Shown in pieces: positions 18,839-27,974 of a stretch of 64,000 bases of DNA. Below the pieces are notes generated by a model. That model was given only the letters and a program-made list of their open reading frames with translations. It was not told the origin of the DNA and made no database searches. This DNA is from Streptomyces sp. F001 (lineage in GTDB: Bacteria; Actinomycetota; Actinomycetes; Streptomycetales; Streptomycetaceae), in the NCBI RefSeq assembly GCF_004187715.1, contig NZ_QZWF01000006.1, positions 250,459 to 314,458 of the forward strand, given 5' to 3'. A program made the translations under genes and the position numbers. How positions within the stretch are numbered: position 1 is the first letter of the stretch; each line of letters begins with the position of its first letter.

Positions 18839-20866
18839 ATGAGTGAGCGTCAGAAGGACCGGCCGTGGCTCATGCGCACGTACGCCGGTCACTCCACGGC
18901 CGAGGCGTCCAACGAGCTGTACCGGCGCAATCTCGCCAAGGGGCAGACGGGTCTGTCGGTGGCGTTCGACCTGCCGACGCAGACCGGCTACGACTCCGAC
19001 CACATCCTCGCCCGCGGCGAGGTGGGCCGGGTCGGCGTGCCGATCGCGCACCTCGGTGACATGCGCCGGCTGTTCCAGGACATCCCCCTGGAGCAGATGA
19101 ACACCTCGATGACCATCAACGCCACGGCCATGTGGCTGCTGGCGCTCTACCAGGTCGTCGCGGAGGAGCAGGGCGCGGACATCACCAAGCTCCAGGGCAC
19201 GACCCAGAACGACATCGTCAAGGAGTACCTGTCGCGGGGGACGCACGTCTTCCCGCCGGGGCCCTCACTCCGGCTGACGACGGACATGATCGCGTACACG
19301 GTCTCCCACATCCCGAAGTGGAACCCGATCAACATCTGCAGCTACCACCTGCAGGAGGCGGGCGCCACACCGGTCCAGGAGATCGCCTACGCGATGTCCA
19401 CCGCGATCGCGGTTCTCGATGCCGTACGCGACTCGGGGCAGGTTCCCGAGGAGAAGTTCGGGGACGTCGTGGCCCGTATCTCCTTCTTTGTGAACGCGGG
19501 CGTCCGCTTCATCGAGGAGATGTGCAAGATGCGGGCGTTCGGGCGGATCTGGGACAAGGTCACGCGCGAGCGGTACGGCATCGAGAACCCCAAGCAGCGC
19601 CGCTTCCGCTACGGCGTCCAGGTCAACTCCCTCGGTCTGACCGAGGCGCAGCCGGAGAACAACGTCCAGCGGATCGTCCTCGAGATGCTGGCCGTGACCC
19701 TCTCGAAGGACGCACGCGCGCGTGCCGTCCAGCTCCCGGCCTGGAACGAGGCCCTGGGTCTGCCGCGCCCCTGGGACCAGCAGTGGTCGCTGCGCATCCA
19801 GCAGGTCCTCGCCCACGAGAGCGACCTGCTGGAGTACGACGACATCTTCGAGGGCTCGAAGGTGATCGAGGCGAAGGTCGAGGCGCTCGTCGAGGAGTCC
19901 CTCGCGGAGATCGACCGTATCCAGGAGATGGGCGGCGCGATGGCCGCCGTCGAGTCCGGCTACCTCAAGTCGCAGCTCGTCGCCTCGCACGCCGAGCGGC
20001 GGGCCCGTATCGAGTCCGGTCAGGAGAAGATCGTCGGCGTCAACATCTTCGAGACGACCGAGCCCAATCCCCTGACCGCCGACCTGGACACCGCCATCCA
20101 GACGGTCGACCCGGCCGTCGAGGCCCGTGTCATCGAGTCCCTCCAGCGCTGGCGCGACACCCGCTACCAGCCGCCCTTCAACCACCCGCGCCCCTGCAAG
20201 GCGCTGGAGCGTCTGAAGGAGGCCGCCAAGGGCACCGCCAACCTCATGGAGGCCACCCTGGAGTGCGCCCGCGCCGGGGTGACGACCGGCGAGTGGGCCG
20301 GGGCCCTGCGCGAGGTGTTCGGCGAGTTCCGCGCGCCGACCGGTGTCTCGTCGGCACCCGTCGCGGTGACCGCCGAGGAGGGCACCGCGATGGCGCTCGT
20401 CCGCCGCCGCGTCGAGGAGACCGCCCGTGACCTCGGCGTCGGCAAGCTGCGCTTCCTGGTCGGCAAGCCCGGCCTGGACGGGCACTCCAACGGCGCCGAG
20501 CAGATCGCCGTGCGGGCGCGTGACGCCGGCTTCGAGGTGGTCTACCAGGGCATCCGGCTGACGCCCGAGCAGATCGTGGACGCAGCTCTCGCGGAGGATG
20601 TGCACGCGGTGGGCCTGTCGATCCTCTCCGGCTCGCACGCGCAGCTGGTGCCGGACGTGCTGGAGCGGCTCCGTGTGGCCGGTGCCACAGATATACCCGT
20701 GATCGCCGGTGGCATCATCCCCAATGGTGACGCCGAGCAGCTCAGGGCCGCCGGAGTGGCCGCCGTCTTCACCCCGAAGGACTTCGACATCACCGGAATC
20801 ATCGGCCGCATCGTCGACGAGATCCGCACAGCGAACAAGCTCGACCCCCTGGAGGTCCCCGCATGA
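18839..20866 (+). CDS. meaA: ethylmalonyl-CoA mutase (MeaA-like, coenzyme-B12 dependent)
   Basis: 675 residues. The TIM-barrel acyl-CoA mutase part begins RTYAGHSTAEASNELYRRNL and GLSVAFDLPTQTGYDSDH, where MeaA proteins differ from methylmalonyl-CoA mutase. The C-terminal cobalamin-binding domain (about 540-665) carries DxHxxG as KPGLDGHSNGAEQIA, with SxL and GG motifs further on (LSILSGSH, IAGGIIP). It converts ethylmalonyl-CoA to methylsuccinyl-CoA. Its position behind ccr and before the lyase, hydratase and dehydrogenase of the same route decides the substrate. The stop overlaps the next start (ATGA). Confidence 0.95.
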   Translation: MSERQKDRPWLMRTYAGHSTAEASNELYRRNLAKGQTGLSVAFDLPTQTGYDSDHILARGEVGRVGVPIAHLGDMRRLFQDIPLEQMNTSMTINATAMWLLALYQVVAEEQGADITKLQGTTQNDIVKEYLSRGTHVFPPGPSLRLTTDMIAYTVSHIPKWNPINICSYHLQEAGATPVQEIAYAMSTAIAVLDAVRDSGQVPEEKFGDVVARISFFVNAGVRFIEEMCKMRAFGRIWDKVTRERYGIENPKQRRFRYGVQVNSLGLTEAQPENNVQRIVLEMLAVTLSKDARARAVQLPAWNEALGLPRPWDQQWSLRIQQVLAHESDLLEYDDIFEGSKVIEAKVEALVEESLAEIDRIQEMGGAMAAVESGYLKSQLVASHAERRARIESGQEKIVGVNIFETTEPNPLTADLDTAIQTVDPAVEARVIESLQRWRDTRYQPPFNHPRPCKALERLKEAAKGTANLMEATLECARAGVTTGEWAGALREVFGEFRAPTGVSSAPVAVTAEEGTAMALVRRRVEETARDLGVGKLRFLVGKPGLDGHSNGAEQIAVRARDAGFEVVYQGIRLTPEQIVDAALAEDVHAVGLSILSGSHAQLVPDVLERLRVAGATDIPVIAGGIIPNGDAEQLRAAGVAAVFTPKDFDITGIIGRIVDEIRTANKLDPLEVPA

Positions 20867-21822
20867 CCGTCAACCGTCTTCGTCCGCGGCGTTCCTGCCT
20901 GGCTGTACCGGGCTCGAACCCGCGCTTCCTGGAGAAGGCGCAGGGCCTCCCGGCCGACCAGGTCTTCCTCGACCTGGAGGACGCGTGCGCGCCGCTCGCC
21001 AAGCCCGAGGCGCGGCACACCATCGTCAAGTTCCTCAACGAGGGCGACTGGACGGGCAAGACGAGGGTCGTGCGTGTCAACGACTGGACGACGGAGTGGA
21101 CGTACCGCGATGTCGTCACCGTCGTGGAGGGCGCGGGTCCGAACCTCGACTGCATCATGCTGCCGAAGGTCCAGGACGCCCAGCAGATCGTGGCCCTGGA
21201 CCTCCTCCTGACCCAGATCGAGAAGACCATGGGCTTCGAGGTCGGCCGTATCGGCATCGAGGCGCAGATCGAGAACGCCCAGGGTCTGAACAACGTCAAC
21301 GAGATCGCGCAGGCTTCCCCGCGCATCGAGACGATCATCTTCGGCCCGGCCGACTTCATGGCGTCGATCAACATGAAGTCGCTGGTCGTGGGCGAGCAGC
21401 CGCCCGGCTACCCGGCGGACGCCTACCACTACATCCTGATGAAGATCCTGATGGCCGCCCGCGCCAACAACCTCCAGGCGATCGACGGCCCCTACCTGCA
21501 GATCCGCAACGTCGACGGCTACCGCGAGGTCGCGCAGCGCGCCGCCGCGCTCGGTTTCGACGGCAAGTGGGTGCTGCACCCGGGCCAGGTCGAGGCGTCC
21601 AACGAGATCTTCTCGCCCTCCCAGGAGGACTACGACCACGCCGAGCTGATCCTGGACGCGTACGACTACTACACGTCCGAGGCGGGCGGCAAGAAGGGCT
21701 CCGCGATGCTCGGCGACGAGATGATCGACGAGGCCAGCCGCAAGATGGCGCTGGTCATCGCGGGCAAGGGACGCGCCGCCGGCATGCAGCGCACCAGCAC
21801 GTTCGAGATTCCGGAGGCGTAA
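20863..21822 (+). CDS. mcl: (3S)-malyl-CoA / beta-methylmalyl-CoA lyase (HpcH/HpaI, CitE-like)
   Basis: 319 residues of the HpcH/HpaI-citrate lyase beta family. Visible: RPRRSCLAVPGSNPRFLEKA at the start, the metal-ligand segment DLEDACAPLAKPEAR (Glu and Asp), IEAQIENAQGLNNVNEIA (second metal Glu) and GPADFMASINM. In the ethylmalonyl-CoA pathway it splits beta-methylmalyl-CoA to glyoxylate and propionyl-CoA. Translationally coupled to meaA through a four-base ATGA overlap. Confidence 0.94.
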   Translation: MTVNRLRPRRSCLAVPGSNPRFLEKAQGLPADQVFLDLEDACAPLAKPEARHTIVKFLNEGDWTGKTRVVRVNDWTTEWTYRDVVTVVEGAGPNLDCIMLPKVQDAQQIVALDLLLTQIEKTMGFEVGRIGIEAQIENAQGLNNVNEIAQASPRIETIIFGPADFMASINMKSLVVGEQPPGYPADAYHYILMKILMAARANNLQAIDGPYLQIRNVDGYREVAQRAAALGFDGKWVLHPGQVEASNEIFSPSQEDYDHAELILDAYDYYTSEAGGKKGSAMLGDEMIDEASRKMALVIAGKGRAAGMQRTSTFEIPEA

Positions 21823-21826
21823 GGCC

Positions 21827-22339
21827 ATGCAGTTCGGGCGCACCTACGAGGAGTTCGAGGTCGGGGCGACGTACAAGCACTGGCCGGGCAAGACGGTCAC
21901 CGAGTACGACGACCACCTGTTCTGTCTCCTCACCATGAACCACCACCCGCTCCACATGGACACCAACTATGCGGAGAAGACGACGGACTTCGGCAAGAAC
22001 GTCGTCGTCGGGAACTACATCTACTCGCTGCTGCTCGGCATGTCCGTCCCGGACATCTCCGGCAAGGCGATCGCCAACCTGGAGATCGAGTCGCTGAAGC
22101 ACGTGGCGCCGACCTTCCACGGCGACACGATCTACGGCCAGACGACCGTGCTCGACAAGTGGCCGTCGAAGTCGAAGAACGACCGCGGCATCGTCCATGT
22201 CGAGACCAAGGGCTACAAGCAGGACGGAACGCTGGTCTGTGTGTTCCGCCGCAAGGTGATGGTGCCGACCGAGACGTACATCAAGGAGCGCGGCGGCGAG
22301 CAGCCCGGCCGCCCGGAGCTGAAGCAGCAGGAGAAGTAG
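21827..22339 (+). CDS. mch: mesaconyl-CoA hydratase (MaoC-type)
   Basis: 170 residues, a single hot-dog fold with the hydratase-2 motif NHHPLHMDTNYA (catalytic Asp and His), near residues 44-55. It would hydrate mesaconyl-C1-CoA to beta-methylmalyl-CoA. Known proteobacterial Mch enzymes are about twice as long (double hot-dog), so this short form presumably works as a dimer. Four bases behind mcl, two before the dehydrogenase. Confidence 0.9.
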   Translation: MQFGRTYEEFEVGATYKHWPGKTVTEYDDHLFCLLTMNHHPLHMDTNYAEKTTDFGKNVVVGNYIYSLLLGMSVPDISGKAIANLEIESLKHVAPTFHGDTIYGQTTVLDKWPSKSKNDRGIVHVETKGYKQDGTLVCVFRRKVMVPTETYIKERGGEQPGRPELKQQEK

Positions 22340-22341
22340 CC

Positions 22342-23547
22342 ATGGCGCGACTCGCCCAGACCGCCGGTCTGACCGACATCCAGCAGGAGATCCTCTCCAC
22401 CGTCCGCGACTTCGTGGACAAGGAGATCATCCCGGTCGCGACCGAGCTGGAGCACCGCGACGAGTATCCGCAGCAGATCGTCGACGGCCTCAAGGAGTTG
22501 GGCCTGTTCGGCCTGATGATCCCCGAGGAGTACGGGGGTCTGGGCGAGTCGCTCCTGACGTACGCCCTCTGCGTCGAGGAGATCGCCCGCGGCTGGATGT
22601 CGGTCTCCGGCATCATCAACACCCACTTCATCGTGGCGTACATGCTCAAACAGCACGGCACGCAGGAGCAGAAGGACCACTTCCTGCCGAGGATGGCGGC
22701 CGGTGACATCCGTGGCGCCTTCTCGATGTCGGAGCCGGGCCTGGGCTCCGATGTGTCGGCAATCACGTCGAAGGCGGTCAAGGACGGCAACGAGTACGTC
22801 CTGAACGGTCAGAAGATGTGGCTGACGAACGGCGGCACGTCCTCCCTCGTCGCCGTCCTCGTCCGGAGTGACGAAGGACACCCCGAGGGCACCGCACCCC
22901 ACAAGTCGATGACGACCTTCCTGGTGGAGAAGGAGCCCGGCTTCGGTGAGGTCCGCCCCGGCCTCACCATCCCGGGCAAGATCGACAAGATGGGGTACAA
23001 GGGCGTCGACACCACCGAGCTGATCATGGACGGCCTGCGCATTCCGGCCGATCGGGTGCTCGGCGGCGTCACCGGCCGAGGTTTTTACCAAATGATGGAC
23101 GGCGTGGAGGTCGGCCGCGTCAATGTGGCGGCGCGTGGCTGTGGCGTCGCTCAGCGTGCATTCGAGCTCGGTGTCCAGTACGCCCAGCAGCGTCACACTT
23201 TCGGCAAGCCGATCGCCCAGCATCAGGCGATCCAGTTCAAGCTCGCCGAGATGGCCACCAAGGTCGAGGCGGCCCATGCCATGATGGTGAACGCTGCACG
23301 CAAAAAGGACTCCGGAGAGCGAAACGACCTCGAGGCCGGAATGGCGAAGTACCTCGCCTCCGAGTACTGCAAGGAAGTCGTGGAGGATGCCTTCCGGATC
23401 CACGGCGGCTACGGCTTCTCGAAGGAGTACGAGATCGAGCGCCTCTACCGCGAGGCCCCGATGCTGCTGATCGGTGAAGGTACCGCCGAGATCCAGAAAA
23501 TGATCATCGGCCGCAGGCTGCTCGAAGAGTATCGATTCCAGGGCTGA
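22342..23547 (+). CDS. mcd: acyl-CoA dehydrogenase, probable (2S)-methylsuccinyl-CoA dehydrogenase
   Basis: 401 residues with the full acyl-CoA dehydrogenase fold: FAD segments FSMSEPGLGSDVSAI and KMWLTNGGTSS, RHTFGKPIAQHQAIQFKLAEM, and the catalytic base Glu in LIGEGTAEIQK. It would oxidise methylsuccinyl-CoA to mesaconyl-CoA, completing the operon's set. The Rhodobacter enzyme has a long N-terminal extension (total about 550 residues) that is absent here, so substrate assignment rests on context. Last gene of the ccr operon; a strong hairpin follows. Confidence 0.88.
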   Translation: MARLAQTAGLTDIQQEILSTVRDFVDKEIIPVATELEHRDEYPQQIVDGLKELGLFGLMIPEEYGGLGESLLTYALCVEEIARGWMSVSGIINTHFIVAYMLKQHGTQEQKDHFLPRMAAGDIRGAFSMSEPGLGSDVSAITSKAVKDGNEYVLNGQKMWLTNGGTSSLVAVLVRSDEGHPEGTAPHKSMTTFLVEKEPGFGEVRPGLTIPGKIDKMGYKGVDTTELIMDGLRIPADRVLGGVTGRGFYQMMDGVEVGRVNVAARGCGVAQRAFELGVQYAQQRHTFGKPIAQHQAIQFKLAEMATKVEAAHAMMVNAARKKDSGERNDLEAGMAKYLASEYCKEVVEDAFRIHGGYGFSKEYEIERLYREAPMLLIGEGTAEIQKMIIGRRLLEEYRFQG

Positions 23548-23559
23548 ACGTCCGGAAAC

Positions 23560-23592
23560 GGGGTGTTTTCTTCGAGAAGAAGATCACACCCC
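23560..23592 (+). terminator. hairpin ending the ethylmalonyl-CoA operon
   Basis: Nested inverted repeats: outer GGGGTGT / ACACCCC and inner TTCTTC-GA-GAAGAA, starting 13 bases after the mcd stop. The stem has a small internal bulge and no terminal T-run. Confidence 0.7.
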
Positions 23593-23718
23593 GTAGGCAC
23601 TCCCCGGCCACCGACTCGGCTGCCTGGCTTACCCAGTTACGGCCCTTAGCCGCTACGATCGCGAGAAAGCCGCCGTCCCCCGTTCAGAGCGCGGCATCAT
23701 CCGCTACGAAGGTCATCC

Positions 23719-24375
23719 ATGCCCCACAGCCAAACCTCTGCACCACGCGACAGCCTGGTCGGCACACGCCTCGCGCGCGGAGCATCGCCGTGGCTCCTCC
23801 CGACCGTCGCCACCGCAGCCCTCAGCCTGGCCCGCGCACGCCGCTCCGGTGCCGCCAAGGCCGTCGCCGTCCCCGCCACCGCGCTCGCGGCGGGGATGCT
23901 GTGGTTCTTCCGCGACCCCGAGCGCGAGATCACCCAGGGCCGGGTGATCTCGCCCGCCGACGGCGTGGTGCAGAGCATCATGCCGTGGAAGGACGGACGT
24001 ACCCGCGTCGCGATCTTCATGAGCCCGCTCAACGTGCACGTCAACCGCGCTCCGCTGGCCGGCACCGTGACGTCGGTCGAGCACATCCCGGGCGGATTCG
24101 TTCCTGCTTTCAACAAGGAGAGCGAGAACAACGAGCGGGTCGTCTGGCACTTCGACACCGAGCTCGGTGACATCGAGATGATCCAGATCGCCGGCGCGGT
24201 CGCCCGCCGTATCGTCCCCTACGTCCCGCAGGGCACCAAGGTCGAGCAGGGCGAGCGGATCGGTCTGATCCGTTTCGGCTCGCGCGTCGACCTGTACCTG
24301 CCCGAGGGCGTCGAGGTCGCGGTCGAGGTCGGCCAGAAGACCGTGGCTGGGGTGACTCGAATTGACCGTGATTGA
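23719..24375 (+). CDS. psd: phosphatidylserine decarboxylase proenzyme
   Basis: 218 residues, the short archaeal/actinobacterial type. A membrane-associated N-terminal helix (about 28-62) is followed by LWFFRDPER and SPADGVVQ. The self-cleavage site is the Gly187-Ser188 bond in RFGSRVDL; Ser188 becomes the pyruvoyl cofactor. It makes phosphatidylethanolamine. It overlaps pssA by 14 bases, so precursor and product enzymes are coupled. Catalytic His in SPLNVHVNR. Confidence 0.95.
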   Translation: MPHSQTSAPRDSLVGTRLARGASPWLLPTVATAALSLARARRSGAAKAVAVPATALAAGMLWFFRDPEREITQGRVISPADGVVQSIMPWKDGRTRVAIFMSPLNVHVNRAPLAGTVTSVEHIPGGFVPAFNKESENNERVVWHFDTELGDIEMIQIAGAVARRIVPYVPQGTKVEQGERIGLIRFGSRVDLYLPEGVEVAVEVGQKTVAGVTRIDRD

Positions 24376-25216
24376 CCCTGATACGCAGTCGGGCTGGGTC
24401 CCGGAGGCGGCGGAGGACGACGAAGAGGAGGAGATGCCCCTCTCTCTGCGCCTCTCGATAGCCGACACCCTCACGCTCGGCAACGCCACGTGCGGCTTCA
24501 TGGCGGTGTACTTCACCACCACCGGCATCCTGATCCCGCACCTCACCGGCAGCCAGGAGACCGGCATGGCCCGCCACAGCGCGGCCACGGCGGTCATCCT
24601 CATGCTCTGCGCGGCGGTCTTCGACCTGTTCGACGGCCTGGTGGCACGCAAACTGCGCTCCTCCCCCATGGGCGCGGAGCTGGACAACCTCTCGGACCTG
24701 ATCAGCTTCGGCCTGGCTCCGGCGTACTTCGTCCTCGTCTACGGCATGGTCGCGGACGACGCGCACCAGCGGGTGGCCGCGGTCGGGGCGATCGTCGTGC
24801 TTCTGGCCGTGGTGCTGAGGCTCGCGAGATTCTCCTGTGTGACGCCGACGAACGGCATGTTCCAGGGCATGCCCAGCCCGTTCGGTGCGCTGACGGTCGT
24901 CGCGATCGTGCTGCTGGAGCTGCCCTTCGTGGCGACCCTGCTGGCGATCCTGGGCACCGCGTGGCTGATGGTGAGCCGGGTCGAGTACCCGAAGCCGCGG
25001 GGCCGCCTCGCCGGTGCGATGCTCGGCTGGATCGTGATGAGCATGGGCCTGCTGGTCGCCTGGGCCTTCGGCGCCCCCAGCGGCCAGCTCCTCCTCCAGA
25101 CGGGCTGCGCGCTGCAGCTGGTCATGGGCGCGGTGATCCCGCTGTTCGCCACGGCCCGCCGGGTGAACAACTTCCGCGACAACCGACGTGAGGCGCGGGC
25201 GGCGCAGCTGCCGTAG
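24362..25216 (+). CDS. pssA: CDP-diacylglycerol-serine O-phosphatidyltransferase
   Basis: 284 residues, integral membrane, seven or eight hydrophobic segments. The CDP-alcohol phosphotransferase signature is present as FDGLVARKLRSSPMGAELD, ending NLSD; the gap between AR and G is seven residues, one shorter than the usual eight. The enzyme makes phosphatidylserine from CDP-diacylglycerol and L-serine. Start TTG 24362 lies inside psd (GGGGTGA five bases upstream); GTG 24368 is possible. The N terminus is acidic (EAAEDDEEEE) and cytoplasmic. Confidence 0.94.
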   Translation: MTVIDPDTQSGWVPEAAEDDEEEEMPLSLRLSIADTLTLGNATCGFMAVYFTTTGILIPHLTGSQETGMARHSAATAVILMLCAAVFDLFDGLVARKLRSSPMGAELDNLSDLISFGLAPAYFVLVYGMVADDAHQRVAAVGAIVVLLAVVLRLARFSCVTPTNGMFQGMPSPFGALTVVAIVLLELPFVATLLAILGTAWLMVSRVEYPKPRGRLAGAMLGWIVMSMGLLVAWAFGAPSGQLLLQTGCALQLVMGAVIPLFATARRVNNFRDNRREARAAQLP

Positions 25217-25232
25217 CGCTGGCGCTTGGCTT

Positions 25233-25271
25233 GGGCCCCGGACCGGGTTGGGTTCGGGGCCCTTCGCTTTC
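25233..25271 (+). terminator. terminator of the psd-pssA operon
   Basis: GGGCCCCG (25233-25240) pairs with CGGGGCCC (25255-25262), followed by the T-rich TTCGCTTTCTT. It begins 17 bases after the pssA stop. Confidence 0.75.
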
Positions 25272-25536
25272 TTGGGGCCCGGCGTCGGTGCGGGCGCTGC
25301 TGGGGGCTCCGCCCGGACCCCCGGCCTTCGCCCACCCGCCACCCGACTCGGTCGGGCGAGAGGCTGGTCCAGGGCACAGCCCCCGGCCGGGGGGCCAAGG
25401 GGCGCAGCCTGGCGGGGTCCGGAGGGCGCAACCCCCAGCCGAGGGTCCAAGGGGCGCAGCCCCCGGCGGGTTCCAAGGGGCGCAGCCCCTGGGGATGGGA
25501 ACGGGTAACGGCGGCGGGGGCGAGAAAAGGCCCGCC
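25272..25536. repeat. GC-rich intergenic stretch with repeated AAGGGGCGCAGCC units
   Basis: Between pssA and the glycerate kinase no gene is seen. Three copies of CCAAGGGGCGCAGCC (about 25396-25410, 25448-25462, 25476-25490) and a diverged copy (GGAGGGCGCAACCC) recur every 30-50 bases, interspersed with CCCCCGGC. This is the dispersed, low-information repeat common in Streptomyces intergenic DNA. Function unknown. Confidence 0.6.
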
Positions 25537-26681
25537 TCAGCCCAAGTAGTCCCGCGCGATCTGCTCCGCCACCCGCTCCAGGATCGGCCCCGCCTCCGCG
25601 ATGCACTTCGCCACGTCCGGCTCGACCTCCGTCAGCGGGTACGCCCGCCGGATCCCGGCCCGGCCCAACGCCTGAGGCGGCAGCGCAAGACGCCCGCACA
25701 CCGCGACGACCTCCTTGCCCGCGGCCCGCGCAGCAGCCGCGACCCCCGCCGGAGCCTTGCCGTGCAGGGTCTGCTCGTCCAGCGAGCCCTCACCGGTGAT
25801 CACCAGATCGGCCCGGGACAGCGCGGGGGCGAAGCCCAGGACATCGAGCATCACCTCGATGCCGGCGCGAAAGCGGGCTCCGATGATCAGGGCGCCGTAC
25901 CCGATACCGCCCGCCGCGCCGGCCCCCGGCGACGCGGCGTACTCCCCGGCCTTCGGCCCGATGGCCTCCTCCAGCACCTTCGCGAAGTGCGCGAGCGCCG
26001 CGTCCAGCGTCGCCACGTCGTCCGGCGAGGCGCCCTTCTGCGGCCCGTACACGGCCGGCGCGCCCTTCGGCCCGGTCAGCGGGTTGTCCACGTCGCTGGC
26101 GAGGACGAACTCGATGTCCGCCAGCCGCGGGTCAAGGCCGGACAGATCCGCGGACGCGAGGTCGGCCAGCCCTCCGCCGCCCGGCGTCACCGGCTCCCCT
26201 CCGCCGTCAGGAACCGCCCCCAGCGCGGCCAGCATCCCCGCACCGCCGTCGGTCGTCGCACTCCCCCGACCCCGAACACGATCGTCCGCGCCCCCGCGTC
26301 GAGCGCGGCCCGCAGCAACTCCCCCGACCCGTAGGTGGACGCCGTGAGCGGCGCGAAGACCCCGGCCGGCAGCCGCTGCAGCCCGCTCGCCTCGGCCATC
26401 TCCACGACGGCAGTGTCGCCGCGCAGCGCAAAGGCGGCGGTCACCTCGTCGCCGAGCGGCCCCGCCACCCGTACCGCACGCCGCTCGAACCCGGCCGCGA
26501 CCGCCGCGGCCACGGTTCCGTCGCCGCCGTCGGCCACCGGGAGCGCCTCCACGTCGACGTCCGGTACAACGCGGCGCAGTCCGGCCGTCACCCGCTCGGC
26601 GACCTCCACGGCCGTCAGCGACCCCTTGAACTTGTCCGCGGCGATGAGCACCCGACGGGCGCCGTCCACAGCGTCAGCCAC
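25537..26681 (-). pseudogene. glycerate kinase (GlxK/GarK family) with a one-base frameshift
   Basis: Two adjoining frames together make one intact class II glycerate kinase (glycerate to 2- or 3-phosphoglycerate). The first runs from GTG 26681: VLIADKFKGSL-type start, PVADGGDGTV, TYGSGELLRAAL, up to IVFGVGG. The second continues MLAALGA, SDVDNPLTGPKGA, LVITGEGSLDEQTLHGKAP to the stop at 25537. At 26263-26267 there are five C (G on the coding strand) where six would give the family sequence GGSATTDGGAGM. So one base is missing in a homopolymer: a recent mutation, a phase-variable tract, or an assembly error. All other parts look functional. Glycerate kinase would fit use of glyoxylate from the ccr pathway, but the locus is separate. 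Confidence 0.88.
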
Positions 26682-26849
26682 CTTGTCTTCCCCTTGCTCT
26701 CCGGGGCCCCCGCACGTCAGGGCCAGTCGCGCCGCTGCGACCCTAACCGCAGCACAGCCCTGCCGTCATGCCCCGACCGGCCCGTGGAACACCCTGGAAA
26801 GCCCCTGAGAACCGCCTGTGACGGCCGCGGAATCGGGTAAACCCTTCCT

Positions 26850-27950
26850 ATGACCCCTGTGGGCACCGAGCCAGAGCTCGCCGACCGCATCCTCGGGGGC
26901 TGGCTGGGCCGGATCGCCGGAAACATGCTGGGCAAACCGGTCGAGCAGGGCGATCTGTGGACGCGCGACCGCATCGACCGCTACCTGCGCCAGGCCTCCG
27001 CCCTGCCCCTCACCGACTACCTCCCCGAGCCGCCCGCCGACGGCGACAGCCCCCAGCTGCGCCCGGAGTGGCGCCAGTGCGTCCGCGGCCGCATCCACGG
27101 CAGCTGCCGCGACGACGACGTCGACTATGCCGTCCTCGGCCTGGACCTGCTGGAAACCCACGGCTTCGACTTCAGCACCGAGCAGGTCGGCGACCTGTGG
27201 CTGCTGCGGCTGCCGTACCTGCAGACGTTCACCGCGGAGCGGGCGGCCTACCGCAACCTCGCCAACGGACTCAAGCCGCCGCTCACGGCGACGTACGACA
27301 ACCCGTACCAGGAGTGGATCGGCGCCCTCATCCGCGCCGACATCTACGGCTGGACCTGCCCGGGCGCCCCGTCCCGCGCCGCCTCGCTGGCCCGCCGGGA
27401 CGCGGTGCTGTCGCACACCGGCAACGGGGTGTACGGGGCGATGTGGGCGGCGGCGCTGATCTCGGCCGCGTTCACGGCGCCCAGCGTCCGGCACGCCGTG
27501 GACGAGGCGCTCGCGATCATCCCCGCGAGCAGTCGGCTGGCCCGCACGGTGCGCCGCGTCGCCTCGCTCCACGAGACCCGGCTGCCCTGGGAGGACACGC
27601 TGACGACGCTGGCCGAGGAGACCGCCGGGCTCGGCTGGATCCACGCCGTCCCGAACGCGGCGGTGCTCACCGCGGGGCTGCTGTACGGCGACGGCGACTT
27701 CACCCGCACCATCACACTCACCGTCCGCGGCGGCCTGGACACCGACTCCAACGGCGCCACCGCCGGTTCGGTGGCCGGTGTCCTGACCGGTGCGGAGGCG
27801 ATCCCGGCCCAGTGGAAGGACCCGCTGGAGGACACGGTGCGCAGCGCGGTGTTCGGCTTCGACGGGGTACGGATCAGCGAGCTGGCGGAGCGGACCCTGC
27901 GACTGGCCCGGACCGAGGCCGACCACGCCGTCCAGCAGGACAGGCCCTGA
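26850..27950 (+). CDS. ADP-ribosylglycohydrolase (DraG/ADP-ribosyl-crystallin family)
   Basis: 366 residues. Starts with ADRILGGWLGRIAGNMLGKPVE, then the first metal cluster DDDVDYAVL and the C-terminal GGLDTDSNGATAGSVAGV, which give the two-magnesium site of the family. These enzymes remove ADP-ribose from protein side chains or small molecules. The following NUDIX gene, 24 bases downstream, is a natural partner to hydrolyse free ADP-ribose, though this is inference. No ribosome site precedes ATG 26850, so the message may be leaderless. Confidence 0.9.
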   Translation: MTPVGTEPELADRILGGWLGRIAGNMLGKPVEQGDLWTRDRIDRYLRQASALPLTDYLPEPPADGDSPQLRPEWRQCVRGRIHGSCRDDDVDYAVLGLDLLETHGFDFSTEQVGDLWLLRLPYLQTFTAERAAYRNLANGLKPPLTATYDNPYQEWIGALIRADIYGWTCPGAPSRAASLARRDAVLSHTGNGVYGAMWAAALISAAFTAPSVRHAVDEALAIIPASSRLARTVRRVASLHETRLPWEDTLTTLAEETAGLGWIHAVPNAAVLTAGLLYGDGDFTRTITLTVRGGLDTDSNGATAGSVAGVLTGAEAIPAQWKDPLEDTVRSAVFGFDGVRISELAERTLRLARTEADHAVQQDRP

Positions 27951-27974
27951 GCCCGCCCTGGTTACCCTTCCTGG

